Assembly (NCBI RefSeq): GCF_020379485.1
Contig: NC_063448.1
Location: 46,199,218-46,263,217, forward strand
Direction of reading: 5' to 3'
DNA: 64,000 nt
Origin: Brassica napus
Taxonomy: Eukaryota; Streptophyta; Magnoliopsida; Brassicales; Brassicaceae
Shown: positions 10,711 through 21,778 of the stretch, piece by piece
Position numbering within the stretch: position 1 is the first letter of the stretch
Layout: each line of letters begins with the position of its first letter
Position numbers and translations under genes: made by a program
The notes under the pieces: generated by a model
Database searches by the model: none
What the model was told of the DNA's origin: nothing
Seen by the model: only the letters and a program-made list of their open reading frames with translations

Positions 10711-11797
10711 ATTAACTGAATTCTTTAAAGTGGTGATGAATCTGAAGTATGTGATTGTTACAGAACGGGCTTGCACCTTACTTTGGGTGCATAGTTGGTC
10801 GTGTAGCAAATCGGATCAAAGAAGGCAAGTTTAGTCTCAATGGAGTTGACTACACTTTGCCCATCAACAACGGTCCCAATAGCCTCCACGGTAAATATAA
10901 CCCTTCTTCTTTCCTCTATATGATTCTGCACCTTTCCAGTGAACCTAATCGGATGTGTAACAACATAAAAATATTAATCTTTATCTTTCAGGTGGTAACA
11001 AAGGTTTCGATAAGAAGACATGGGAAGTCGCAGGACACAAGAAAGACGGTGACAAACCTTTCATCACATTCAAATATCACAGCGCCGATGGAGAAGAAGG
11101 TTGTTAGAAAAGAAATATATTCTACATGAGATTGGATAAGCTAAATATATAATATGTGTTGTAACATTTAACAGGTTATCCCGGTGCGGTTACTGTCACG
11201 GCCACATACACTCTCACGTCAGCCACGACCATGAGACTTGACATGGAGGCAGTTCCTGAGAACAAAGACACTCCAATCAGCTTAGCTCAGCATACATACT
11301 GGAACTTATCGGGTCACGACTCAGGAAACATTCTTGACCACAGGATCCAAATCTGGGGTTCTCATATCACCCCCGTGGATCAACACTCAGTTCCTACAGG
11401 TGAGCTCTTACCGGTAAAAGGAACTCCATTCGATTTCACCGAGGAGAAACGGATAGGAGATCGTATTGGAGAGGTGGGTATAGGATATGATCACAACTAC
11501 GTGTTGGACTGTGCTGATCAAGAGAAAGACGGGCTGAAACACGCGGCGAAGCTAAGAGACGGTGAGAGCTCAAGGGTGATGGACTTGTGGACCGATGCTC
11601 CGGGTGTGCAGTTTTATACGGGGAACTATGTGGATGGAGTGGTGGGGAAAGGGAATGCGGTTTATGGGAAGCATTCAGGTGTGTGCCTTGAGACGCAGGG
11701 GTTCCCTAACGCGATTAACCAGAAGAGTTTCCCGTGTGTTGTGGTCAAGGCTGGTGAGAAGTATAAGCACACGATGTTGTTTGAGTTTTCAACTTGA
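10148..11797 (+). CDS. Aldose 1-epimerase (galactose mutarotase-like)
   Basis: Interconverts alpha and beta anomers of aldoses such as galactose and glucose. Five exons (10148-10271, 10389-10438, 10764-10890, 10992-11099, 11175-11797) sum to 1,032 nt, that is 343 residues, normal for the family. Seen in order: N-terminal [38 protein letters not shown], the active-site His segment [15 protein letters not shown], the substrate-binding GYDHNYVLD, and the C-terminal catalytic Glu in [12 protein letters not shown]. There is no transit peptide, so a cytosolic location is likely. Intron 2 contains an (AT)n run near 10675-10710. The ATG at 10148 is the first after the divergent promoter and opens directly into the domain. 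Probably the At3g17940 orthologue by position. Confidence 0.95.
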
Positions 11798-11855
11798 GTG
11801 ACACTGGTGGTATTAGATGAAAGTGTTTTATAGCCTTTTAGGTGTTAGATGTTGG

Positions 11856-11861
11856 AATAAA
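11856..11861 (+). terminator. Poly(A) signal of the epimerase gene
   Basis: A canonical AATAAA lies 59 nt after the stop codon, in a T/G-rich 3' region suitable for cleavage and polyadenylation. Plant signals are loose, so this is a likely site rather than a certain one. Confidence 0.5.
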
Positions 11862-12215
11862 GAGCCGGTTCAGTGGTTAATGGAACCGGAAAGAGAGTGA
11901 TTGTAATTTGATTTTCTTTTGCTACTAAAATCAAACTTGATCTTCCACATTGATTTGTTTGGTTAATAATCATTTTATTGTTTTATTGATTTATTTGGCT
12001 AGTTGCTATAATAATAAGTTATTTTGAGTATATAGGATAAAATTAGATAATTTGGATATAAAATACCCAACTAAATCGTAACCAAGATTATTTTCAGATA
12101 AAATTAACTGATTCAAACAATATGTAATTAGTATTTTTGATTATTTTTGGATCAATTTATATAATTAGATATAAAATGCCTAATATTTTTAAATAATTTT
12201 TGATTACAAGGATAC
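11862..12215. other. AT-rich spacer before the LTR element
   Basis: No gene is seen. The sequence is AT-rich with a degenerate oligo-pyrimidine/AT pattern that continues on the far side of the LTR element at 18516, as expected if the element split a formerly continuous spacer. Confidence 0.5.
12211..12215. repeat. Target-site duplication (left) of the LTR element
   Basis: GATAC directly precedes the left LTR and recurs directly after the right LTR at 18516-18520, a 5-bp duplication typical of LTR retrotransposon integration. Confidence 0.9.
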
Positions 12216-12487
12216 TGTTGTGAACGAAGGTTTTGAGACTGAATATTTCGTGTGTCTTATTAATGAGTAATAGAGGTTCCTTATATAAAGATTACAAAGT
12301 ATAGGAAAAAGGAAATTATCCAAAACCTAATACAACATGAAATAGGAAAAGATCTAAAACAGATAAATGGAAAACATCCTAACTCTTGGCCGACTAGGAA
12401 CTTGGCCGCCGACTCTCTCTCCTCTTGTACACGGCTGGACCTTGTCTTGGTCTTGGTTATGGGCCATCCACATAATGATTTATAACA
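12216..12487 (-). repeat. Left LTR (3' LTR of the minus-strand element)
   Basis: 272 bp, TG...CA ends, same length as the copy at 18244-18515. It is bordered on the inside by ACTCCCCCTTGG, which is the polypurine tract read on the other strand. Confidence 0.92.
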
Positions 12488-12790
12488 CTCCCCCTTGGAT
12501 GTCATAACCATATGGATTTGTATCATGCACGACGTTGCCTCATTAAAACCTCTCTAGGAAAACCAAAAACCCAAGGTAGAAAAAAATAGAAACCGTAGAC
12601 AGGAAAAAGAGTACAACACATGACACTCCCCCTGATGAATGCATCACCGAAGATCCTTCAACTGGCGCATACAGGATTTGTAGTACGCTTAATGTTGCCT
12701 CATTAAAACCTTATCAGGAAAACCCAGTGGGACAAAACCATGATGAAGGAAAAAGAGTACAACACGCACTACTCCCCCTGATGTGAACCT
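12488..12790 (-). repeat. Triplicated polypurine-tract module next to the 3' LTR
   Basis: The block around the tract occurs three times at about 145-bp spacing: ACTCCCCCTTGGATG (about 12487), ACTCCCCCTGATGAATG (about 12625) and ACTCCCCCTGATGTGAA (about 12771). The first two are followed by TTGCCTCATTAAAACC and GGAAAAC..., and the second and third are preceded by AAAAAGAGTACAACAC. These look like tandem copies of the region where plus-strand DNA synthesis is primed. Confidence 0.75.
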
Positions 12791-13504
12791 CGGTGTAGGT
12801 TCTACATACTACGCATCTTGATGTGTGATCTATCTTGTCTGTGTAGGAAGGGAGTAATCGGCCAGTTTCATTACTGCACCGTAATTAAGACCTCTTAGGT
12901 CGTTTCTCATGTCCTTTGACACTGAGTGTCCTGTTTAAAGCATGTGTGAAAAGCAATGTGAACCACATTGTCCTCGGGAATCACATGTTGGTCTTTGCAA
13001 AACGTGTTTGCATGTATTCATGATTCAGACGTGATCATCTACTTCTATACTCTTTACTTTTGGTTAACTATGATAACCATTTTGCCATGTTTCAATCTGG
13101 TCGATCAATGTCCAGTCCATAGACCACGTCCATACATGTCCACTTATTAATCTTATGAGTGTTCAATGATTATTGCTTTGAGGTTTTATAATCTCTTATC
13201 ATGGCTCTTCGGCCGAACACACTCTCATGTATCTCATATGTGGACATCAATTTCTTTGCTTTAAGTAATGTCTTATTCCTTGCGTTCATATCTTAATGAC
13301 GCCTAATGACCTTAGGTCATAGATCTCATAAGCTTTATGGGCTACAATACTTCTTTGGTATCCGACAGATTATATGTCTCCTTTTAATCTTCTGACAAAG
13401 CTTTATGGAGTTCATACAGCAGCAGACCATTCTGCTATGCTGGATCCTTAAGGGATCTAATGTCGGATTGCAACCTGATGGTTGATCTTTAGTTTCTATT
13501 AGCC

Positions 13505-13665
13505 CGTGACCAAGAAGAAGGGTCAGACGCCTTTTAGGTCTAAAAGCCGGACGTGTCTAGAAAATCTGGATGCTCTTTGCTGAAGAGTTGGACGCCCTTG
13601 GACGGACAGAGTCGGACGTCTCTAGTTTGAAGGACCGGACGCTCTCAGCCAATGTGCTGGACGCC
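13505..13665. repeat. Degenerate GGACG(T/C) tandem repeats inside the LTR element
   Basis: At least five spaced units of the form (C/T)GGACG followed by TCTCTAG-, CCCTTGG- or CTCTCAG-like words occur at intervals of about 20-45 bp. There is no coding frame. It looks like a decayed minisatellite in the element's interior. Confidence 0.5.
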
Positions 13666-15189
13666 TACAGATATGTTTTGTATCATTCTTCTAACCTCCT
13701 TTAGGTTTAGTATAAGCACAAGGAATTTCTTTATAAATTCTCATATGTATATGGACTGTTATTGGATTGTCTTTTACACAACTCCAAGATCAATGATCAT
13801 GTGTGATCAATTTCTTTTATATACTTTATGCAGCTGCTTTTGCTTCAGTCCATGAATCAGCTTAGGAACAAAGTTGTTCTCTTATCTTATCTTATCCAGT
13901 GATCCATATGCTGCTTACTACATTTAGTGTATCTATTTTCTTTCTTATGACCAGACTTGGTTTAATATCGAAAATCTGTAGCAGCAATCACCACATAGGA
14001 GTTCATCTCCTTATAATCTGTTCCTTTGATCTCTGTGAGTACCTTGTGTAAAAAAAGCTATGATCTAATGCTGTTAAGACATAGACACTCTAGGCCACGT
14101 GATCATGTGTCCTCTCTCACGGTTTCTTTATCTCACAAGATCCATCTATTTCACTAGTTTATCAGATGGCGTTTTTGTATATGTACATGGCCAATACGCT
14201 CATCTCTCTTTAGATACTTTGAACCTCCACGTTTATCTTTCTATTCTTTATAATCTTTAGGATTCTATGATTGTATGATGAGTACTCATTCGTGGGTACA
14301 TGATCCTCGCTTATGTTCAAGTGCTATTCTCTTATGTATCTTTATACAAATGTGTGTGTCGACACTTTCATGTGATTCCACTATGTTCCAGACATGATCT
14401 GATCACTTTGAGATTTCATTATCCAGGACCTTTGTTACCTAGCAGCTTGGCGTCCCAAGACTACTTGGTTTGGTACCTTAGATGTGTAGCTGGCCAGCCT
14501 TTATCTCTATGTCTGGTATGGTTTCTCTTATCATGACTTCGGATCTGTTTATGCACCTTTTCTTTCTATCCGAGTTTCTTTACTCTAATGGAACACTTGG
14601 TCTATCTTGCATAGACTCTATAGCAACTTGATTATGTCTCTTCTAGGACTTTAAATTTCGTTTGGTGCTAAGCTGGTTAGTCATTCTTTTTCGGGTCAGT
14701 GTCTGGCATTTCGATTAGCTTCTCAATTGGCTATCTTTATATTATCTTTCTTTGGACGTCTTATATCATAATGTATAGTCCGAGGATCTTGCCAAGACAA
14801 TGATGGTTAAAACCATTCTTATCATTCCTTTACCCTTTCTTTATCCAGCTTATAATCTTTCTCCTTTAATGTTTGGATAGTCGGATCCATTTGATCATGC
14901 AATCCGTACTTGGCCACTATTTTTACCACCCATGTTTTGGCTCAAGCTTTCTTTGAATTCGGGGAGAAAGTAATACTCCTATCCAACATATATTCTCAAT
15001 CCTCTTCTGAGGTTCCATCTTAGGCGGCACATATATGTATGTGGTGGTTTTATCTCAGAATCTCTTAAGATGGTTTGTCTGGTTTTAATGACCCGTATTC
15101 ATTCTTTAGATGGGAATATCTATGCTCACTTATATGGCCTGATGCTTATTATCATTCTGTACATGTATATTCATAATGTCTCCAAGCAT

Positions 15190-15480
15190 ATAGGTAATGG
15201 CCGAACCTTTTATAGGTAATGGCCTTTCCGGCTGGTTATGGCCTTTGCGGCCAGACCGTTGTCTCTCATGGTCTCTTCGGCTTCTTTGGCCGAGTCATGG
15301 ACTGTGTGCGGACAAGCCTGCACTATTCAGACAAGTCACGGCCAAGTCATGGCCAAGTCGTGGCTAAGCTGTTTATAGGTGATGGCCTCTTTGGTTTGGC
15401 CGTTTGTATCATGGCCTCTCTTTGGCCGGGTAATGGCCCTTTATGGTCTAGTAATGGCCGAGCCATATATCATGGTGTTT
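15190..15480. repeat. ATGGCC-rich minisatellite inside the LTR element
   Basis: The words ATGGCC and TTTGGCC recur more than fifteen times in about 290 bp (for example GGTAATGGCC, TCATGGCCTCT, AAGTCATGGCCAAGTC), with a duplicated TTTATAGGTGATGGCC/TTTATAGGTAATGGCC word. The 87-codon frame across it is a by-product of the repeat. Confidence 0.65.
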
Positions 15481-16149
15481 AGACCATAGTACACGAACTT
15501 GTAGTATTGATCATGGGTTTATCCTCTCTCCCCCTCATGACCATACTATAAAGTCGTGGTGCTTTGGGATAATTAAGCCTAATGAGTTTCCCTATGTGTA
15601 CATGTTTCACAACGTGAGATCTTTACGGGATAACTCTGTGCCTTTTCAATATTAATCTTTTGCATCAAGTTCTATACTAGGATGGCTAATCCTATCATCT
15701 TGTCAATATGGTCACCACATCTCTTGCCTCTTATCATACTGATCCTTAGCATAGTATAAATCAGTAGAGATCATCGGTATAGTCTCGACCACTTTCTTTC
15801 AAAGGTCTTAGGCGTTTTTATTCTTAAAGATCTGAAGGAACTTTGTTACCTTTTTTGCCCATTGTTTCTTATTTGGAAACCATTCATTATAACTTCAATG
15901 GACCACATTTCTTTGGGTTTATATAATGCCTTATAGGCAAATGCCTTAGCCATAGTTTCCTACTAGGCTTTCTATACCATTCATGATTTCTTACTTGGTT
16001 TTATGCCCTTTAGGCAACTCTTTAAAACATTCATATGTTTAAGTAAGATCAGGCAAGATTTAATAATCTTAAAACCAATTCCATATAAATCGTGAATGAT
16101 CCTTAGGTTAAAATAAACACGAATGCAATCATAAAGCAATAAGACTAGT

Positions 16150-16600
16150 CGTATCGAAATATGGTCCTTTTGAAAATCAGATCAGTATAAGTGGCGAAGC
16201 CTTTTATTCTATACTGTTGTTACAATATGACTTTCGACACATGGAATGTGGAATAGGACTTCTCTAGTAACTCTTCCTTGGTTACTACTTCACCACAAAG
16301 TCTCAGTATCGAGACTGTCTTAAACAAGACTGAGTTGTACTCATCCATGACTTTGTAATCCAAGAATCTTAGATTCTTCTAGTCATTTCTAGCCTTTGGA
16401 AGCAACACCGTTTTCTGGTGGTAATTTCTATGCTGTAAAGCATCCCAAAAGTCTAGTGGATTTTCTATAGTGATGTACTGATCTTTTAGACCTTCAATGA
16501 GATGATGGAATATAATGCTTATAGCCCTGTACCGATTCATTCTCATTGTTGTCCTTGGTGATTGTATCACCAAGTCCCTTTTCAATATCTGAGTCATATT
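16150..16600 (-). pseudogene. Decayed Copia-type gag (UBN2-like) remnant
   Basis: The minus-strand frame 16379-16597 reads as a piece of a plant Copia gag: IFHHLIEGLKDQYITIE, FWDALQHRNYHQKT and VLLPKARND. After a stop, related sequence continues (MDEYNSVLFKTVSIL, LRLCGEVVTKEELLEKSYST). Many stops follow. This is the only recognisable protein homology in the element, and it shows that the non-coding element derives from a Copia-type ancestor. Confidence 0.65.
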
Positions 16601-16619
16601 GTCATTTAAAATTTAGGTT

Positions 16620-17000
16620 CACAATGTGATCATGTGGCCGCCTGGTATTTATCAAGTTCGGCCACAAACAAGTCTTACGCATCTATGAAAACAATCGATC
16701 ATGGTGCCAATTAGGTCACACGGCCATGTTAGTGTGATACAACAATCCTAGAGATTGGTTCATGATACAATCCGGTTTATATATCAATCCGGATATAAGG
16801 CCATACGGCTTTGCCTTAGACTTTCGCGATTATTATGTGATACAACGATCTTAAGGATCGGATCATGATGCAGTCCGGGTCATATGACTATCCGGATGCT
16901 AGGCCACTCGGCCTCTTAGATGTACACTAAGCCACACGGCTTTTAATCAATCAAGGGCACAAGGCCGCAAGTGTGTACAATGTATTAGGCCATACAGCTA
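16620..17000. repeat. Direct repeats with GGCC(A/G)CACGGC words inside the LTR element
   Basis: Two copies of a unit of about 115 bp (16733-16812 and 16838-16910; GTGATACAAC...GGTTCATGATACAATCCGG / GTGATACAACG...GGATCATGATGCAGTCCGG) are embedded in a series of GGCCACACGGC-like words. Confidence 0.6.
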
Positions 17001-17660
17001 TGTACAATAGGGGATTATTAATCTAAAAGTATTTAATCCTATTGCATAGTTGCATCTCTATTAGGTTTACTAATTTCGAGGTTTGGTTATATTCAACTAG
17101 ATTTTAATATCAAGTAATCTAGCAACCTAACTCTCATTTCTGCAAGCAACCTTAATCAATTGGATTCTACTTTATAAAATATAGGGTTTTAATTTAAACT
17201 TTTGTAGAAATCGATTTAGCAAAATAAGATTAAGGTTTCAAGGCCTTTAGAATTTTAAAATCGAGATTAGGGTTTTAAAATATTCAAGTGACCGATTAAG
17301 GGTTTCAAGGCCTTACGATCTTTAACTTCGAAATTAGGGTTTCAGTTTAAACAAGATTCAGATTCAAGTTTTGAAACAATCCTAATTACAGCTCTAGGTG
17401 ATCAATCAAAAACACTCAAGTTTCAAATCAAATTTTAAAACCGATTTTCTAATTAGGGTTTTAGGGGATTTCTAAAACTTTGATCTTTGATCAAGGGGAT
17501 TTGAATTGAGATTCAAAAACCTTTAAGGCTCTGATTTTAATTGATCAATGGATCAATCTCTTTCTTAGGTTTAGATCGAACTTATAGAGCTTCGATTTAC
17601 TCATAGGGTATTGATCTATTATCCTATGGCTTTTAGTTTTAGAGATTATCTTTTAGGGTT

Positions 17661-18017
17661 TCAATCTTTACAAGACAACCATGTTCGATTCATGTTCTCA
17701 GAATTAGGATTACCTTTGTTTTGCAGATTGTAGAAACCGGACCACCAAGATGAACCTCGAACGGACGCGAGCTGGCTGCTTCGGGATCGCGAGCTGAGAG
17801 GATGCGATCGGGTTAGGTCGCGATCGCCTTGGTTGTCTCTCGCGAACGGGTTGAGGCTGATCGTCGGATCGAGCTGAGGCAGAGACGGGATTGAGTTCAA
17901 GGGTTCGTCTGAGCTGAGATCGGGATGAAGCTGAGACGGTAATGCTTGCTGGAACGGAATCAAGAACGAATTAGGGTTCTTCGGGATTAGGGTTCCAAAA
18001 GACCAAGGCGGCGCCAT
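17661..18017 (-). CDS. Unidentified 118-codon ORF near the 5' LTR of the LTR element
   Basis: Starts at 18017, 226 nt inside the 5' LTR (element orientation), with a Pro/Ser/Leu-rich beginning (MAPPWSFGTLIPKNPNSF) and no domain I recognise. The composition is more GC-rich than the rest of the element interior, so it may be a leader-encoded frame or captured host sequence. Whether it is translated is unknown. Confidence 0.25.
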   Translation of the reverse strand: MAPPWSFGTLIPKNPNSFLIPFQQALPSQLHPDLSSDEPLNSIPSLPQLDPTISLNPFARDNQGDRDLTRSHPLSSRSRSSQLASVRGSSWWSGFYNLQNKGNPNSENMNRTWLSCKD

Positions 18018-18243
18018 CTATTGTTTCTGCGAGTGTGGGCGCGTCGGAGATCGGATTGACAAACGGTTTTCGCTGATAGATTCGTCTCGCCCAGAGCTTA
18101 AATTTGATATGTGGCTCGTCGTCTGGTTCCTCGGGGTTTGAGAGATAGATTGATTTTAAGTTACGCCTGGATTAGGGTTTATGTGTGACGGATTTTAGGT
18201 TAGATTTTGTCTCAGGGTTTTGGAGTCTATCGTGCTGATAACG

Positions 18244-18515
18244 TGTTGTGAACGAAGGGTTTGAGACTGAATATTTCGTGTGTCTTATTAATGAGTAATA
18301 GAGGTTCCTTATATAAGGATTACAAAGTATAGGAAAAAGGAAATTATCCAAAACTTAATACAACATGAAATAGGAAAAGATCTAAAACAGACAAATGGAA
18401 AACATCCCAAGTCTTGCCCGACTAGGAACTTGGCCGCCGACTCTCTCTCCTCTTGTACACGGATGGGCCTTGTCTTGGTCTTGGTTATGGGTCATCCACA
18501 TAATGATTTATAACA
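18244..18515 (-). repeat. Right LTR (5' LTR of the minus-strand element)
   Basis: 272 bp, TG...CA ends, differing from the left LTR at about ten positions by eye (for example AAGGTTTTGAG versus AAGGGTTTGAG). The inner border reads CGTGCTGATAACG, which on the minus strand is the start of the candidate primer-binding site. Confidence 0.92.
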
Positions 18516-19682
18516 GATACCCAATTATTGTTGATTACACATTATAACCAATTTAGGAGGATTCTACTCGAATTGACTCGGTTTTTATAATATTCGGAAA
18601 AAAATTCTTTCAAAACCGAAAAAACTATATGACATAACCAAATGCAATGCCTAATATGTTCTATCTGATAACTAATTCTAGGCATTTGGGAGACCAATCA
18701 GATTTCAGTTCAGATTCAATCACATTCTGAGTTTTTGGATTTACGAATTTCAGCCTCGTTCGGATATTATAAAAGTCCAATTAGAATTCAGTTTAGATTT
18801 AGCCGGATTCAGTTCAAGTTTGGTAATATTTAAAAAAAACGGTTGAACCCAATATAATTTTGGGTTTCCAATCTTAATTAGGTTTTCGGTTCCAAAATAA
18901 TGTTTTGTACTTAGTTAAACCTGAAAGCTAAATAAAGATTCAGTGAAACAAATATCAAAAATAAAATAAAAAATGAAATGAAAAATAAGTAATGTTCTTG
19001 CCACTACTCTTTTTTGTTATAGTGTAATTTTTGACAGTTAAAATTAGGGAGCAAAAACAATGAGATTAGAGAAAAAGCTGAAAAACTATATGCAAACACA
19101 TCATATCCACAATATAAAAGAAGTGAATACACTTAGAATCCAATAATTTCGACTATACAAAAGAAGAAGAGCACCAGGTGCCAAAATATATTACGCTAAG
19201 TATTTGGATTAATTAGTGATATAATTGATACTTATTTTATGTACTTAATGAGATTTTATAGCATTTTGTATATTATTCGAGTTTGAGTTTGAGTCTGGTA
19301 TAAATATTTTTGTAGATTTTTTTAATTTTCAGGTTTTTTAATATCTATATTCAGTTTAGTTTGGATTAAACCTGTAACCCTAAATACCATAAAATAAGTC
19401 TCAGTCAGTGTTCGAATTCATTTTTATTGGGCTGGATTTGGTTCAAGTTTTCGGATTCGTTTTATTTACCAACCCCTAGCGACAACAAGCTTTTCAGTTT
19501 TTAGACTTGGGGAGGTAAGGGGTATTTTGGTATTTCCACTATCAGCACGCGGAAAGCCTCCGTCACCAAAGCTTGAAGAAGGTATTTTGCTGTGGCGTTG
19601 GTTTATGCTTTATACTGTCGTCACATACACAATTGATCTCATATCCCTCCAGTCCAATTTTGCATAATCGATTCTTCTTGCT
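18516..19682. other. AT-rich spacer with degenerate TCGG(T/A)TT words
   Basis: Follows the GATAC duplication. Contains many oligomers like GGATTCGGTTC, TCAGATTCAGTT and AACCGAAAA, ending in ACCAACCCCTAG near 19480. This resembles the interiors of the hAT-like elements common in this family, but I could not define two ends. No gene is seen until the B3 gene at 19683. Confidence 0.45.
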
Positions 19683-21468
19683 ATGGAGAGAAAAAAGTTG
19701 CCGGAGAGAGAGGGGGTCCACGAAACTCAGAGCAAGAAGAGTAGCTTCTCCAAGTCCCTGTCCCCAGGACAAAATTGGAAATCGAAATCCATGGTACACT
19801 CACTCTCTCCCCCCCCTCTTTTCCATTCTCTCAAATGGAGCTTGCTCTGATTTACTCTCAATTGCTTTGCTTTACAAAGACTATATTATATTTATAATTC
19901 TGTGTTGCTGTTGCTGTTTCTGATTTTGTATTTTGTGGGTTTCTTAAAAGAGGATTATTCCTGAAGAGATATTGAGGAGCACACCTGAGGCTTTTGAGCA
20001 CAGGGTGGTGTTCACTGTTCCTTGGAACAATTCCTGGCAACTCTGGCTCCAGGGAGACAAGAATTGTCTGTTTATGATAAAAGAAGATTGGGATGAGTTT
20101 GTTGATGACAACCTTTTAGCTTCAGATGATACTTTGCACTTCACACACCAAGGCACTATGTATTTCCAAGTCCGGATCTTCAAGAAAGATGGTAAAGAGA
20201 TCATCTCTGCACCTCTTGAAGTTGAACCACCCCATAATTCTCACCAAGAGACAACTCCTGCCTCTGGTAAGAGTATTCAGATTGAAAGATATCATCTTTA
20301 TGCTCCTTAAAAAGAATCTATTATTTTCTCTATATGCCAAAGATTGACTCTTTCTTTTTGTTTGTTTTTTTGTATTGGCGACTGAACAACTTTCAGCAAG
20401 TGGAGGAGGGAGAAAGAGTTTTGCTCATGTAGAAAACCCTGAGCGATACCTTTTTAATCCCAGCAACCCTTACTTTGAGAAGACGCTGACCAAAACTAAC
20501 ACTGCCCTGGTAAAATTCAGTTGTAGCATTCTTCAGTTTCTTTACTGTTTTTTTTTTAGGTTGATCTTAGTTATAAAATTCTGTTTATTTCTTGGTTCAT
20601 TTAAAGCTAAGACTTGTCTTCTTTTATAATATTTGTACCGAGTAGTATGTGAGTACTCCGGTGGTTAAGAAGTATGAGTTGGAGTTTGGTCCCCGCAATT
20701 CCTCTATGCACTTCCTTCTCCCTGACGGAAACAAAATGGAGGGATTCAATAAGATTTACAGCGGTTTACATGCTTTCCTTGGCTGGGCAGATGTATGCCA
20801 AAAGTACAACCTCAAACAAGGAGACACTGTGGTTTGTGAATTTGAACTCTCTCGACGTGTGGTTACTGCTGTTAGAGTGCATTTCGTCACTGCCTCTAAC
20901 TCTGGTAAGAAAAGAAATCATCTTCATGGTCTTTGAAACTCAAAACTAAGCTTTGACCCTTTCTGTATTTGTATTTTTCAGCAAGTGTAAGACAAACTAG
21001 TCGAGGGAGGCAGAGTTTTGGTCATGTTGAAAACCCTGAGCGATACCTCTTAAATCCCAACAACCCTTACTTTGAGAAGACACTGACGAAAACAAACAGT
21101 GTTCTGGTAGCATTCTTCTGTCTCTTTAGTTTGTTCTAGTTATAAAATTCTGTTTACTTGTTTCATTTAAAGCTAAGACTTGGTCTTTTTTTCTTCTTCC
21201 ATATTTGTACAAATAGTATGTGAGTCCTCCGGTGATTAAGAAGTATGGCTTGGAGTTTGGTCCTCATAGTTCCTCCATAGACTTCCTTCTTCCCGATGGA
21301 AGCAAAATGGAGGGCTTCACCAAGAGTTACGGCGGTTTATATGGTTTCCTGGGATGGGCAGCTGTATGTCAAAAGTACAACCTCAAACCAGGAGACACTG
21401 TGGTTTGTGAATTTGAACTCTCAAGAGGTGTAGTTTCAGCTGTTAGAGTGCATTTCGTGAATGAATAA
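19683..21468 (+). CDS. Three-domain B3 DNA-binding protein (REM-like)
   Basis: Plant-specific B3 domains bind DNA; REM proteins act mainly in reproductive tissues. Six exons (19683-19793, 19951-20266, 20397-20509, 20646-20904, 20982-21106, 21217-21468) sum to 1,176 nt, 391 residues, all in phase. B3 domain 1 covers about residues 22-125 (SFSKSLSPGQNWKSKSMRII, FTVPWNNSWQLWLQ, DWDEFVDDNLL). Exons 3-4 and 5-6 are duplicates of each other, each giving an AHVENPERYLFNP-like linker and then a B3 domain (VVKKYELEFGPRN ... GDTVVCEFELSR). The introns inside the two copies are also alike, so the duplication is genomic and rather recent. The start ATG at 19683 directly precedes the first domain and gives the correct phase. 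Closest remembered relatives are the VDD (At5g18000) group. I know of no B3 gene at this place in Arabidopsis, so it may be inserted. Confidence 0.85.
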
Positions 21469-21778
21469 CAAGACAACTCTAGTCTCCTTCTTATGAGTCA
21501 GGTTTCTAAATATAGTTTTTACCAACCTATTATTCTAATGCTAGATGTGACCTCTATGTTGGTGGTATTCAACAAATTTGTAGCAATAAACTTGATCTTT
21601 ATGTTGGTTTAACTGACTTGCAATGGTAAATTTCTTATTCTTCCATAGATGTACTAGTATAAGCCCTGCTAATATACTTTTGTTCTTTTGATTTGTACAT
21701 ACTATAACAAATACTCTGGAATGAACTAACCTGAGAACTCATCTTATACAACCAATCAACTCCAAGAAAGGATGTAAC
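21469..21778. other. 3' region of the B3 gene and spacer
   Basis: 310 bp without a gene. AATAAA at 21585-21590 is a plausible poly(A) signal for the B3 transcript. The Copia element begins at about 21779. Confidence 0.5.

Larger units (their letters stand above)
12216..18515 (-). mobile_element. LTR retrotransposon, non-autonomous (LARD-like), minus orientation
   Basis: Two 272-bp LTRs (12216-12487 and 18244-18515) begin TGTTGTGAAC and end TTATAACA, flanked by GATAC. Orientation is minus: the polypurine tract CCAAGGGGGAGTG abuts the left LTR, and a candidate primer-binding site (reading TTATCAGCACGATAGA on the minus strand) abuts the right one. I count 10 substitutions between the LTRs, about 4 percent, so the insertion is fairly recent. 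Yet the 5.75-kb interior has no intact gag or pol. Only a decayed gag stretch (about 16150-16600) and a 118-codon frame near the 5' LTR remain. It was therefore probably mobilised in trans. Confidence 0.9.

Noticed and set aside
15219..15482. Plus-strand 87-codon frame as a novel cysteine-rich peptide
   Set aside because: It is produced entirely by the ATGGCC repeat and lies inside the non-coding interior of an LTR element.
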